A stretch of DNA of 64,000 nt, taken from an uncultured Mycoplasmatota bacterium (lineage in GTDB: Bacteria > Bacillota_I > Bacilli_A > RF39 > UBA660). Location: contig UQSR01000004.1 of the NCBI GenBank assembly GCA_900543825.1, forward strand, positions 58,019 to 122,018, written 5' to 3'. The translations under genes were made by a program, and so were the position numbers. Below are positions 8,363 through 17,031 of this stretch, one piece after another. The notes under the pieces are model-generated. The model ran no database searches and was not told the origin of the DNA. It saw only the letters and a program-made list of their open reading frames with translations. How positions within the stretch are numbered: the first letter of the stretch is position 1; every line of letters starts with the position of its first letter.

Positions 8363-8403
8363 AAAATCCCTCATCTCTAGCTAATTATACCATAAAAATA
8401 ACA

Positions 8404-9036
8404 TTAAATAAATAGTTTTATAACTAGTTTAATCATGGAAGGAACAAGATAAGCTTCTAAGAAAGAAGAAACAAGACCCAATACCAAACAAATAAGTAAA
8501 ACAAATAAATACTTTTTCAAAAACCTCTTAATACCAGTATTCCTATCCTTAGCAAAAATAACCTTCCATAAATAACTAGTAAACAATATAGAATATACCA
8601 AAAGAATTAAAACAACTATCAAGTTAATAATAATAGTAGGAAAAGCATATATAAATCCAAGTATTAATCCCTTATATTTAAATACCCAGTAGCAGCTACT
8701 AAGACTAAAGCCATATATAAATCCCTTAAAATATACCAAAAATATATTAACAATAATACCAATAATAGAACTACCAAGTAACCATACCAAAATAATAAAT
8801 ATATAATTTTCATATAAAGCATTTCTAAAAGCATAAGAATTATTAATATTATTCTCATTAACATTTTTAATAAAGGTATTAAATTGTTCAACAATCATAT
8901 TCTTATCATTATCTTTAAGTACAATCAAAAAAATAGAACCAGAAATAATACCAAGTATTAATATAAATATAGCAAATAAATTAATTCTTTTATTAGGGAG
9001 TATAATAGCAAGTCCATTATTAATTTTCTTATTCAT
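8404..9036 (-). CDS. SpoIIM-like membrane protein
   Basis: 210 residues with about five hydrophobic segments. The C-terminus LEAYLVPSMIKLV and the central FKGFIYGFSLSS...GFIYAFPTIIIN pattern fit the stage II sporulation protein M family, which in Bacillus acts with SpoIID/SpoIIP in septal peptidoglycan hydrolysis during engulfment. Related non-sporulation paralogues exist, so a strict spoIIM role is inferred. No spoIID or spoIIP is in the window, but spoIVB lies 4 kb away. Confidence 0.65.
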   Translation of the reverse strand: MNKKINNGLAIILPNKRINLFAIFILILGIISGSIFLIVLKDNDKNMIVEQFNTFIKNVNENNINNSYAFRNALYENYIFIILVWLLGSSIIGIIVNIFLVYFKGFIYGFSLSSCYWVFKYKGLILGFIYAFPTIIINLIVVLILLVYSILFTSYLWKVIFAKDRNTGIKRFLKKYLFVLLICLVLGLVSSFLEAYLVPSMIKLVIKLFI

Positions 9037-9069
9037 TCATTATCACCACTTAAGTATATTTATTAAGTA

Positions 9070-9098
9070 TTGAAAATATACCATATTTTTAGTATAAT
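9070..9098 (+). promoter_or_regulatory. Promoter of the 38-residue membrane peptide gene
   Basis: TTGAAA (9070-9075), 17 bp, TATAAT (9093-9098), 18 bp ahead of the start codon. Confidence 0.8.
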
Positions 9099-9116
9099 AT
9101 TAATAGAGGTGTAATA

Positions 9117-9233
9117 ATGAGCAAAAATAAAAAGAAAAAGAAAATTAATGGAAGAAAAATATTCGCTTACGTAATGTTATTCGTAGCCTTATCTTTTCCA
9201 ATAACCGCTATACTTTCTTATATATTACGTTAA
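9117..9233 (+). CDS. 38-residue single-pass membrane peptide (DUF4044-like)
   Basis: Begins MSKNKKKKK, then one transmembrane segment (about 15-36, FAYVMLFVALSFPITAIL) and ends in Arg. SD GAGGTG, a near-consensus promoter and a terminator directly after the stop make it a self-contained gene. A Lys-rich N-terminus plus one C-terminal helix resembles the DUF4044 mini-proteins of Firmicutes, of unknown function; a toxin-like peptide is an alternative, but no antisense RNA was seen. Confidence 0.75.
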   Translation: MSKNKKKKKINGRKIFAYVMLFVALSFPITAILSYILR

Positions 9234-9269
9234 AAAAGATATTAGTATTTTTCAACTAATATCTTTTTT
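9232..9269. terminator. Bidirectional terminator
   Basis: AAAAAAGATATTAGT / ACTAATATCTTTTTT stem (15 bp) with an 8-nt loop, directly after the mini-gene stop and before the end of the convergent gene at 9269. Confidence 0.85.
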
Positions 9270-10018
9270 TATTTAACAAATAAATATAACATAGCCATTG
9301 ACACAATAAAAGTAATAGCTCCTAATAAAATATAAGATACAAATCCCGAGCTTTCTTTTCTTGCTTCAATAGGAATTTTTTTTGGTTCATTCTCCTGAAC
9401 ATCTTTAGCATAACTATCAAAAGTTTCAGATTCTATTTCAACTGTCTTTTCAATTTTAGGCTCACTATTCTTTCCTACCACAAAATTAATACTTGGTGTT
9501 TCAACCATATTATAACTACTATAATTACCACTTTGCCTTACTAAATCAACTATCGTTTTATACTCAATACGATTATTATATCTAGAAACAAACCAATTAG
9601 TAAATCTCTTAAAAGAATCATTATTAATAACATATATATTACTATTAACCTTAATATTATTACTAGTCAAAAACTTATAAGCATTATTAAACATATAACC
9701 CAAATATTTATCCATCTTATGATATATATCCATATCATCAACTGTCCTAATTCTAAGAAGTAAATCATCATAAAACACAGGTAAAATAAGTGTAATATTA
9801 TAATTATCAATATTTTTATAATAATTAATAAGTTCATTAGTAACATTATCTATAGAATTACGACTTAAATCATAACTCTGATAATTACTCTTTAACCTAA
9901 TAGAAATATTTGTTTCATTAAATTCTTTATAAGGAGTTAATATATAAAAACTACAATTAGCATCACTTAAATAGTAAATATTATGTTTATCTAAACTACA
10001 TATTAAAGTTTCTTTCAT
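9269..10018 (-). CDS. Unknown tail-anchored protein
   Basis: 249 residues, family not recognised. A soluble N-terminal domain (about 1-180) is followed by an acidic/Lys linker (about 185-225) and one C-terminal transmembrane helix (about 227-247, ending YLFVK), so the N-domain probably faces the cytoplasm, anchored by its tail. SD GGAGG about 6 nt before the ATG. It follows the 10175-11122 gene on the same strand, with a hairpin pair between them. Confidence 0.7.
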   Translation of the reverse strand: MKETLICSLDKHNIYYLSDANCSFYILTPYKEFNETNISIRLKSNYQSYDLSRNSIDNVTNELINYYKNIDNYNITLILPVFYDDLLLRIRTVDDMDIYHKMDKYLGYMFNNAYKFLTSNNIKVNSNIYVINNDSFKRFTNWFVSRYNNRIEYKTIVDLVRQSGNYSSYNMVETPSINFVVGKNSEPKIEKTVEIESETFDSYAKDVQENEPKKIPIEARKESSGFVSYILLGAITFIVSMAMLYLFVK

Positions 10019-10123
10019 CTTATCCTCCTACTCTACTATCTAAGTATATCAGAAAAAAAAGAGTTTGTCATCCCTTTTTATAAATAATTATATATTATTC
10101 GTCTCACATTCCATTGTTCGCCG

Positions 10124-10176
10124 TTTTCTAATGCCATAGTCATTAGAAAAAAATTTGGAGCTATAATCTCCAAATT
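10124..10176 (-). repeat. Paired-hairpin element B, first hairpin a terminator
   Basis: Minus-strand order: 9-bp stem 10176-10168/10160-10152 with loop ATTATAG, a T7 tract, then a 10-bp stem 10150-10141/10133-10124 with loop ACTATGG. The first hairpin plus T tract is a Rho-independent terminator for the gene ending at 10175. The loops follow the family rule seen at 3368, 40714, 47013 and 59405. Confidence 0.6.
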
Positions 10177-11122
10177 AATGTTTAATTTCTTTTAACGCCT
10201 TAGCTTCTTCTATAGAAAGCTTACTACTAAGACCTTTAGGTAACTTATAACCTAAAGAAGTAAATATTTTAGCTTGCTCAAAATAAGAAGTATTTTTCTT
10301 AAGAATACTAATAATATTTTTAATTTCTTTTCTCAATTTAACATTTTCTATATCAAGAAGTTCATTACTAACAATTGTTTTAGTATAGTTATAAGCCATA
10401 TCATCAAAATCATCTATCTTAATAATATTCGATCTATCCCTAATAATAATACCCCTTCTATTAATAATATAAGCATTAGGAAATAACCTCTTAATTTTAT
10501 CTACAATATCTTTATCTATAATTAGTTTATCTCCAAGTACTATACCACTAATACTATTAGCGGGTACACCAACCAATATTAAAGATAGTTCATTTCTTTT
10601 CTTACACAAATCATTCTTAACCAAAGGATCAATAATATTTCTTACAATAGGATTATTATCAAACTTAGTATCAAGTAAATCATAATATAGAAGTCCACCA
10701 ATCTTACTAGTAGGATTAACAATAAAGGCAATCTTCTCATTACAATTATTAAAAGGCATATTGTCATCATCAATATCATTAACATATTCCTTAAGTAAAA
10801 TATCCCTATCAGTTTTATAGAATAAAGAAGAATAATAAGTACCATAGTTATTAGTAGTACCATTAAATTCAGAAGCTAAAATACCATTATTACTTATAAA
10901 TTTAATATTATCTAAATTAGCATTAGTACCATAAATTAAAGTTCCTTTTGGAAAATAAACATCATTATTCTTATCCAAATATAATTGATAACTATTACTA
11001 TCTAATTTCATCTTATTAATAGATTGTAACTTTTTATATTCGCTTTTAATAAGTTCCAATTCTTCTTCATTTAATTCCTTATCAAATAACATATTCTTAG
11101 GAAAATCATTATAAACGTTCAT
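10175..11122 (-). CDS. Unknown protein
   Basis: 315 residues from the ATG at 11122; a GTG 12 nt upstream is an alternative start. No family recognised with confidence. The segment around residues 60-95 (GTLIYGTNANLDNIKFISNNGIL) faintly resembles the opening of ADP-ribosyltransferase-like folds (an HGT-type motif followed by an Ile-x-x-x-Gly-Ile turn), but the His is Tyr here and no catalytic Glu motif is clear. No signal peptide or transmembrane segment. Its stop codon sits in the arm of the following terminator hairpin. Confidence 0.65.
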   Translation of the reverse strand: MNVYNDFPKNMLFDKELNEEELELIKSEYKKLQSINKMKLDSNSYQLYLDKNNDVYFPKGTLIYGTNANLDNIKFISNNGILASEFNGTTNNYGTYYSSLFYKTDRDILLKEYVNDIDDDNMPFNNCNEKIAFIVNPTSKIGGLLYYDLLDTKFDNNPIVRNIIDPLVKNDLCKKRNELSLILVGVPANSISGIVLGDKLIIDKDIVDKIKRLFPNAYIINRRGIIIRDRSNIIKIDDFDDMAYNYTKTIVSNELLDIENVKLRKEIKNIISILKKNTSYFEQAKIFTSLGYKLPKGLSSKLSIEEAKALKEIKH

Positions 11123-11165
11123 AACTATCACCACTGTAAATAGTATAACACACTTTATATCATTT

Positions 11166-11927
11166 TTAAATAATAAATTTAAATAACATAAAGATAACTC
11201 CCACTAAAAAGAAAATAAATAAACATTTTTTATTATTATATCTTCTAGCGGTAGGAATAAGTTCACAAAAAGCAATTTGTAACATAATTCCTGCTATTAT
11301 AGCAAATAATATACCAAGTATTATATCATTAATAATATTTCTCAAAAATATAAAAGCTATCAAAGCCCCAAATGGTTCAGATAATGCTGACACCAAAGTA
11401 TATATAATAGCCTTCTTTTTACTATTAGTAGAATAATATATCGGTACAGATATACTTATACCTTCAGGAATATTATGCATAGCTATAGCAATAGCAAGAG
11501 ATATACCAAGCAAAGTATCACTACTAGTAGCTACAAAAGTAGCAATACCTTCAGGAATATTATGAAGTATAATAGCAAGCATAGATATTATACCAACCTT
11601 ATACAAAGATTTATCCTTAGCCCCATCTAGCTTATTAGAAGGTAAATAATAATCAATAAGCATAGAAATAATAACCCCCAAAATAATTCCCAGAAAACAC
11701 AAAAGCATAGCCTTAGTACCAGATAACATATCTCTAAGTAAGGATAAAGATTCAGGTATTAAATCCGTTATAGAAACCGTAATCATAACTCCTGCAGCAA
11801 AAGATAAAGATGCTAAAACTATCTTTTTAGGATTACTCTTAGAAATAAAAATAATAATCGTACCAATCATAGTAGAAAAACCAGCCAAAAAAGTTAAAAC
11901 AAAAGCAAACATCATATTATTCATCAT
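11166..11927 (-). CDS. zupT: ZIP-family metal transporter (ZupT type)
   Basis: Divalent metal (Zn2+, possibly Fe2+/Mn2+) importer of the inner membrane. 253 residues with eight hydrophobic segments. Both signature helices are present: HNIPEGIATFVA and MHNIPEGISISVP, whose His and Glu form the binuclear metal site. Bacterial ZupT length is about 250-270. Starts with MMNNMM; the exact first Met is uncertain by up to five residues. No Zur box was recognised upstream. Confidence 0.85.
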   Translation of the reverse strand: MMNNMMFAFVLTFLAGFSTMIGTIIIFISKSNPKKIVLASLSFAAGVMITVSITDLIPESLSLLRDMLSGTKAMLLCFLGIILGVIISMLIDYYLPSNKLDGAKDKSLYKVGIISMLAIILHNIPEGIATFVATSSDTLLGISLAIAIAMHNIPEGISISVPIYYSTNSKKKAIIYTLVSALSEPFGALIAFIFLRNIINDIILGILFAIIAGIMLQIAFCELIPTARRYNNKKCLFIFFLVGVIFMLFKFII

Positions 11928-11982
11928 ATCACCTATTAAACTATATGAAAAAAATTACTAGAATATCTAGTAATTAATTTTT

Positions 11983-12273
11983 TTATTTTTTAAATAAAAA
12001 TCTTTTTCTTTTAATTTTATTATTATTATTACCATCATTATGTTTAATAAGCAAATAATCATAATCAATCCTAAATTCCTCACTATTAGTAGGAACCAAA
12101 GAATCATAAACAACATAATCCCTATTTTCACTATTAGTAGTATAAGTATTATCCGTAAGCAAATCAATAAAGTAAACATTATCACAAGTATATAAAACTA
12201 TCTTCTCACTATACAAATTATTCCCCTTTTTATTTTTATGAACTACATTTCCTACAAAAAAATTATTTTCCAT
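11983..12273 (-). CDS. Unknown 96-residue protein
   Basis: Small soluble protein with alternating beta-prone segments (VVHKNK, VLYTCDNVYFIDLL) and a basic C-terminus (NKIKRKRFLFKK). It overlaps the upstream 110-residue membrane protein gene by 11 nt, so the two are translationally coupled and share the promoter at 12621-12649. A hairpin with T tract (ACTAGATATTCTAGT, about 11955-11975) follows. No family recognised. Confidence 0.6.
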   Translation of the reverse strand: MENNFFVGNVVHKNKKGNNLYSEKIVLYTCDNVYFIDLLTDNTYTTNSENRDYVVYDSLVPTNSEEFRIDYDYLLIKHNDGNNNNKIKRKRFLFKK

Positions 12274-12595
12274 AATTTACAAGTCCCTTAAAAATATTAT
12301 TACTAATAAAATTCAAATCAACTTCAAAAGAAATATTATCATATCCAAGTGTATTCTTAATATCCATAATAATATACTTATAATTACAAATAGTTTCATA
12401 CATACTATAAATAGAAATAATAGTATAAATAAGAGCAATAACATTAACAAAAGTATAATTAAATATTTCACTTATTAATAAAACAGTAGCTAACTTTAAA
12501 GAAATTTGTAAAATTTTAACAATCATTTTCATAAAGAAATAATTATAATTATCATAAGCTAATTTAACTTGTTTATCAAAAAAACTTTTATTCAT
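12263..12595 (-). CDS. Unknown 110-residue membrane protein
   Basis: Two hydrophobic segments (about 25-45 and 49-68) in a short protein; N-terminus MNKSFFDKQVKLAYDNYNYFF, C-terminal soluble tail ending LVNYGK. SD AAGGAGATGATAGG before the ATG and a strong promoter upstream. First gene of a two-gene unit with the 96-residue ORF. No family recognised. Confidence 0.6.
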   Translation of the reverse strand: MNKSFFDKQVKLAYDNYNYFFMKMIVKILQISLKLATVLLISEIFNYTFVNVIALIYTIISIYSMYETICNYKYIIMDIKNTLGYDNISFEVDLNFISNNIFKGLVNYGK

Positions 12596-12620
12596 CCTAT
12601 CATCTCCTTTTTGCTATAAT

Positions 12621-12649
12621 ATAATACATCAAAAGTCCTTATTTGTCAA
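12621..12649 (-). promoter_or_regulatory. Promoter of the 12263-12595 unit
   Basis: Minus strand TTGACA (12649-12644), 17 bp, TATTAT (12626-12621). Confidence 0.75.
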
Positions 12650-12748
12650 GGATTTAGCAGTTACCAATATTTCACTTATATACTTTTATCATTAATGTAA
12701 ATAATAATAATGTAGTCTGTGAAAATTAATTAAAGGAGATGTTATTTT

Positions 12749-13744
12749 ATGTTTTTTAAAAAAATAAAAAACAGTTTCTTTATTCTTCTTCTTTCATTAA
12801 CTATTATTCCATATTACGTTAAAGCTTATTCAGATTATATAATAGCAGGTGGTGAAAATATCGGTATTGAATTAAATTCCAAAGGTGTCATAATAGTGGG
12901 TTCCTATGAAGTAAATAATACAAATCCCGCTAAAGAAGCAGGATTATTAAACGGTGATAAAATTATCAAAATAAATGATAATAACATTACCAATATTGAA
13001 GATATGTTAAATGTAATAGAAACATCTAATAATAAAGAAAGCATAAATATAACCTATCAAAGAGGAAACAAAGAATTAACTACGACACTAAAATTAATAA
13101 AAAGTGATAATAACGTATATAAGACAGGACTATATGTAAAAGATAGTATCGCCGGCGTTGGTACCCTAACCTATATTGATCCAAATACCAAGTTATTTGG
13201 TGCTTTAGGCCATGAAATAATAGAAAAAAATACTGGTCAAAAATTAGAAATAAAAGATGGAAAAATATATAGTTCCACTGTAACCGGTGTCACAAGAAGT
13301 AGTATTGGTAGTCCTGGAGAAAAAAATGCAAGATACAATAATAAAGAAATATATGGTAATATTAATGAAAATACCACCAGTGGTATATTTGGTACATATA
13401 CCAAAGAACTACCAAAGAAAAAACTATACGCTGTAGGTAAAGAAGAAAATATAACTACAGGTAAAGCAACCATATTAACCGTAATAAATGATAATACTAT
13501 CGAAGCCTTTGATATCAATATTATCAAATTAAATATCAATAATAATGCCAGTAAAAATATATTATTTGAAGTAACCGATGAAAAACTACTTAAAGCTACA
13601 GGAGGTATTATCCAAGGAATGAGTGGTAGTCCTATTATTCAAAACGACTATATAATAGGAGCAGTAACACACGTAGTAGTAGATGATCCTAAAAAAGGAT
13701 ATGGAATACTAATTACCAAGATGTTAGAAGAAGGAGAAAACTAA
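12749..13744 (+). CDS. spoIVB: SpoIVB-type sporulation serine peptidase
   Basis: Signalling protease of family S55 that in Bacillus is secreted from the forespore and cleaves SpoIVFA to activate pro-sigma-K processing. N-terminal signal/anchor (about 8-25), PDZ domain (about 35-120, GLLNGDKIIKINDNNI), peptidase domain with catalytic His in LFGALGHEI and nucleophile Ser in QGMSGSPIIQ. 331 residues versus about 426 in B. subtilis, so shorter between the signal and PDZ. SD AAAGGAGATG. A bidirectional terminator follows. A working sporulation sigma cascade is implied but not shown. Confidence 0.88.
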   Translation: MFFKKIKNSFFILLLSLTIIPYYVKAYSDYIIAGGENIGIELNSKGVIIVGSYEVNNTNPAKEAGLLNGDKIIKINDNNITNIEDMLNVIETSNNKESINITYQRGNKELTTTLKLIKSDNNVYKTGLYVKDSIAGVGTLTYIDPNTKLFGALGHEIIEKNTGQKLEIKDGKIYSSTVTGVTRSSIGSPGEKNARYNNKEIYGNINENTTSGIFGTYTKELPKKKLYAVGKEENITTGKATILTVINDNTIEAFDINIIKLNINNNASKNILFEVTDEKLLKATGGIIQGMSGSPIIQNDYIIGAVTHVVVDDPKKGYGILITKMLEEGEN

Positions 13745-13745
13745 A

Positions 13746-13769
13746 AAAAGACCTCATCTGAGGTCTTTT
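13746..13769. terminator. Bidirectional terminator, spoIVB / kinase-like gene
   Basis: AAAAGACCTC / GAGGTCTTTT, a 10-bp stem with a 4-nt loop between two convergent genes. Confidence 0.9.
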
Positions 13770-13770
13770 A

Positions 13771-14427
13771 CTATCTCCTAGTACTTCTAATATAATCAAT
13801 TGGATATTTATATCTTTTAAGCATTTTAACATTATCAGCATTATTATAATCAAATAAATTATTAATATTATCAATATCATCATCACAATATTTAAAACCA
13901 CAATATAAAGCTTCTTTATATAACATTTTAAAAAGACAATAAAGAGCTCTATAATTTCTAACTTCTAATTTATCTTTATCAAAGAATAAAGATTTAGCAT
14001 AAATATCAGTATCAATTACTGTAATATTATTATCCCCTATTATTACATTATCACTATGTAAATCAGGGATAAAGATATGATTATCTGTAAGAACACCAAT
14101 CGATTTACCAATAGTATTCAAATTATCAAGAGTATACATAGTAGGCATCAAAAGTATAGAATTATTAGAAGGTCTATAATAATTCATAGTATAAGCAGCA
14201 AAATTATTATTAACATCAAAAAGAAAATCATTTATCTGGTAAAAATTATCTAGTTTTAAATTATTAATAAAACTTAAATTATTTTTATCAATACCATTAT
14301 CAATTTCTTTAAATACTTTTATACAACTATCATTTGGTAGCATATATACCCTACTATAAGATCCACCACCAATCCTTTTAAGTAAATGATAATCTATCTT
14401 TTCACCAGTTTCATTATAAAATATCAT
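13771..14427 (-). CDS. Small protein-kinase-fold protein
   Basis: 218 residues. Glycine loop IGGGSYSRVY (about 19-28), ATP-binding Lys37 in CIKVF, catalytic loop PDLHSDNVII (the D-x-H-x-x-N arrangement of small-molecule and ABC1-like kinases) and a metal-binding Asp in TVIDTD. All elements needed for phosphotransfer appear, but the C-lobe is very short, so substrate-binding helices are minimal. Could be a Ser/Thr-type or an aminoglycoside-phosphotransferase-like kinase. Convergent with spoIVB and probably independent of it. Confidence 0.7.
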   Translation of the reverse strand: MIFYNETGEKIDYHLLKRIGGGSYSRVYMLPNDSCIKVFKEIDNGIDKNNLSFINNLKLDNFYQINDFLFDVNNNFAAYTMNYYRPSNNSILLMPTMYTLDNLNTIGKSIGVLTDNHIFIPDLHSDNVIIGDNNITVIDTDIYAKSLFFDKDKLEVRNYRALYCLFKMLYKEALYCGFKYCDDDIDNINNLFDYNNADNVKMLKRYKYPIDYIRSTRR

Positions 14428-14480
14428 TATAATTTCCCCCTTTTGAATGCCTATATAATATCACAAAAAAAGGAAAAAGT

Positions 14481-14508
14481 AAAGAAGACTATATTTTTAG
14501 TCTTCTTT
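14481..14508 (-). terminator. Terminator of the trmD-folD unit
   Basis: AAAGAAGACTA / TAGTCTTCTTT, an 11-bp stem overlapping the folD stop codon, with T-rich sequence beyond on the minus strand. Confidence 0.75.
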
Positions 14509-15339
14509 TGCCCTAATAAAATGTGCCTTATATGTATTATATCCAAGTTCTGCTACAGTCATTTGTCCAACACCACCAGGCACTGGTGTAATATAACTAA
14601 CTTTATCCTTAACATCATCAAAGAAGACATCACCATGTAATTTACCATCTTCTAATCTATTAATTCCAACATCAACTACTACAGCACCATCTTTAACATC
14701 TTCTTTTTTAATAAAATTAGCTTTCCCTATAGCAGCCACTAAAATATCTGCATTCATTGTATAAAAACTCAAATTTTCAGTTTTAGAATGACATAAAGTA
14801 ACAGTAGCATCATGATTAATCATAAGAGAAGCAAGAGGTTTACCAACTAAATCACTTCTTCCTACTATAACAACATTCTTACCACTAATATCTATATTAT
14901 AATATTTAAGTAAATCTATAATTCCCATAGGAGTACAAGGAACTAAAGAATCGACATTATGACTTAGTCTTCCCATATTAATATCAGTTAATCCATCTAC
15001 ATCTTTACTAGGTAATATAGCATTTTGTATCTTCTTAGCATTTAAATGATTAGGAATAGGCATTTGTACTAAAATACCATCTACACTATTATCATTATTC
15101 ATTTCATCTATTATATTTAAAAGTTCATCTTCTTTAATATTTTCATCTAATTTAATATGATTAAAATTAAATCCTAAACTTTCAGCCATCTTATTCTTTT
15201 GCTTTACATATACACTACTAGCAGGATCATCTCCAACTTGAATAACAGTAAGACCAAGCTTAGTATCAAGTTTATCTACTTTTTCTTTTAAATCCTCTAA
15301 TAATTTAGCCTTTACCACTTTACCATCTAATAATTCCAT
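14497..15339 (-). CDS. folD: Methylene-THF dehydrogenase/cyclohydrolase FolD
   Basis: Bifunctional enzyme that oxidises 5,10-methylene-THF and hydrolyses the product to 10-formyl-THF, the formyl donor used by Fmt encoded nearby. 280 residues from the ATG at 15339, chosen because GAGG lies 8 nt upstream and the protein begins MELLDGKV; the longer ORF from 15366 has no SD. Signatures: VGDDPASSVYVKQKNK with catalytic Lys, DGLTDINMGRL, NAD(P)-site GRSDLVGKP and PVPGGVGQMT. It begins 1 nt after the upstream ORF stop. Confidence 0.95.
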   Translation of the reverse strand: MELLDGKVVKAKLLEDLKEKVDKLDTKLGLTVIQVGDDPASSVYVKQKNKMAESLGFNFNHIKLDENIKEDELLNIIDEMNNDNSVDGILVQMPIPNHLNAKKIQNAILPSKDVDGLTDINMGRLSHNVDSLVPCTPMGIIDLLKYYNIDISGKNVVIVGRSDLVGKPLASLMINHDATVTLCHSKTENLSFYTMNADILVAAIGKANFIKKEDVKDGAVVVDVGINRLEDGKLHGDVFFDDVKDKVSYITPVPGGVGQMTVAELGYNTYKAHFIRAKED

Positions 15340-15340
15340 T

Positions 15341-15817
15341 TTATCTACCTCTTCCCTTTTTTTCATTATCTTCTATTTGATTAAACATTTGAAGAAATGC
15401 TTCTTTTTGTTTCTTAGTTCTTAAACTATATAACTTACTACGATAACCATCAATAATAAGTTCTAACTTTTTCAAAGTAAGTTTAATATAAGCATCAGTT
15501 AAATACTTCCCATATTCATTTAAAATAGTAATTTTAAGCCTTTCAGCCTCTTTAAGTTTATCTCTAAGTCTACTACCATTATCATCATCTTCATCATCAT
15601 CTATAGTATTATACTCATTAAGAAGTTTATTAATCTTTATATCTATTTTTTTCTTAAGTAATTTACTAGTAAGCTCAGGTGAAACAAAAACAATCTTATT
15701 AACTTCTATATCATCTTTCTTCTTAGTTTTAGGAGATACACTATAACCATTCTTATCATATTCTAAATATACAATTTCCCCTGTTTTATTATCCTTATTA
15801 ATAAAATAATTACGCAT
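15341..15817 (-). CDS. Unknown protein between trmD and folD
   Basis: 158 residues, charged and helical, with a Lys-rich N-terminal third, an Asp-rich stretch (DDDEDDDNGS, about 73-82) and a predicted helical C-terminal half ending KKGRGR. Its start overlaps trmD by 8 nt and its stop lies 1 nt before folD, so it is tightly coupled in a tRNA/folate operon. No catalytic motif or known family recognised. Confidence 0.65.
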   Translation of the reverse strand: MRNYFINKDNKTGEIVYLEYDKNGYSVSPKTKKKDDIEVNKIVFVSPELTSKLLKKKIDIKINKLLNEYNTIDDDEDDDNGSRLRDKLKEAERLKITILNEYGKYLTDAYIKLTLKKLELIIDGYRSKLYSLRTKKQKEAFLQMFNQIEDNEKKGRGR

Positions 15818-16484
15818 CTTCTCCCCCTAATAAATCCGGTCTATTCTTCTTAGTAAGTTCTATTTGTTTCTCGCGCCTATATTTATTTATATTTTCATGA
15901 TGGCCACTAAGAAGTACATCTGGTACTTTCATACCTCTATATTCCACTGGCTTAGTATAATTAGGATAATCAAGTAAATTATCATTAAAACTTTCACTAG
16001 TAAGAGAATTACTATTAATAACACCTGGAATAAGTCTAATAACACTATCCATAACAACCATTGAAGGAATTTCTCCACCAGTTAAAACAAAATCACCAAT
16101 AGAAATTTCCATATCTACTATTGTTTTAATTCTCTCATCAAATCCTTCGTAGTGGCCACATAGTATTATTAAATGTTTCTTTTGTGATAAATCATAAGCT
16201 ACTTTTTCTTTATAAACAATTCCTCCAGGAGTCATCATAATAACAAATGCATCATCATCTTTAAGAGCATCAATAGCTCTAAAGATAGGATCACACATAA
16301 GTACCATTCCGCCTCCCCCACCAAAAGGATAATCATCAACCTGATTATTATTATAAACAGTATAATCCCTAATATTATGAATATTAACTTTAACTTTACC
16401 ATTATCAATAGCTCTCTTAATAATAGACTCTGTTAAAAAATTATCATACATATTAGGAAATAAAGTTAAAACATCTATTACCAT
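15810..16484 (-). CDS. trmD: tRNA (guanine37-N1)-methyltransferase TrmD
   Basis: SAM-dependent, trefoil-knot enzyme that methylates G37 to prevent frameshifting. 224 residues. Knot and SAM motifs: CGHYEGFDERI and SIGDFVLTGGEIPSMVVMDSV, followed by the flexible linker and C-terminal domain with SGHHENINKYRREK. Own promoter at 16508-16536 although rimM is just upstream, so it may be read both with and without rimM. Confidence 0.95.
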   Translation of the reverse strand: MVIDVLTLFPNMYDNFLTESIIKRAIDNGKVKVNIHNIRDYTVYNNNQVDDYPFGGGGGMVLMCDPIFRAIDALKDDDAFVIMMTPGGIVYKEKVAYDLSQKKHLIILCGHYEGFDERIKTIVDMEISIGDFVLTGGEIPSMVVMDSVIRLIPGVINSNSLTSESFNDNLLDYPNYTKPVEYRGMKVPDVLLSGHHENINKYRREKQIELTKKNRPDLLGGEDA

Positions 16485-16507
16485 ATATCATTACCACCCT
16501 ACTAAAT

Positions 16508-16536
16508 ATTATAATATAATATCAAACAATTGTAAA
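16508..16536 (-). promoter_or_regulatory. Promoter of trmD
   Basis: Minus strand TTTACA (16536-16531), 17 bp, TATAAT (16513-16508), in the short gap between rimM and trmD. Confidence 0.75.
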
Positions 16537-16538
16537 TT

Positions 16539-17030
16539 CTAAATATCAAATAAACCATCTATATCTTTAATATAAACATTCTTATTATTAATATCAATAT
16601 TATCAATTAAATTATCATTATAAGGAATTAAATATTCCTTCTTACCTAATATAACAAGTAAACTATACTTATCATATCTCTCTATATCTTTAATCACACC
16701 TACATTTATACCCTTATATATAACATTACTACCAATAATATCATCATCTAAATATTTATTACTATCTAACCTAATATCATCTTTATTAACATATACATTT
16801 AATCCCTTATACTTAAGCACATCATTAATATTATCATATCCTACTAAAGTAATCATATCAAAATTCTTATGTTTTCGATAAGAATTAATAACTTCTTTAT
16901 ATTTTTTATCTATATATATATTCATATCTTTTACAAAGACTTTATCCTTATAAGGAAATTTAGATAATAATCTAACTTCCCCTTTTATACCATGAGTATT
17001 TACAATCTTACCAATTTTAATATAATCCAT
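16539..17030 (-). CDS. rimM: Ribosome maturation factor RimM
   Basis: Assists 30S head assembly by binding S19. 163 residues: N-terminal RimM barrel (YIKIGKIVNTHGIKGEVRL at the start) and C-terminal PRC barrel. I choose the ATG at 17030 because the protein then starts MDYIKIGKIV as in the family and lies 1 nt after the upstream methyltransferase stop; there is no good SD, implying translational coupling. The usual rimM-trmD pairing is kept. Confidence 0.9.
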   Translation of the reverse strand: MDYIKIGKIVNTHGIKGEVRLLSKFPYKDKVFVKDMNIYIDKKYKEVINSYRKHKNFDMITLVGYDNINDVLKYKGLNVYVNKDDIRLDSNKYLDDDIIGSNVIYKGINVGVIKDIERYDKYSLLVILGKKEYLIPYNDNLIDNIDINNKNVYIKDIDGLFDI

Positions 17031-17031
17031 A

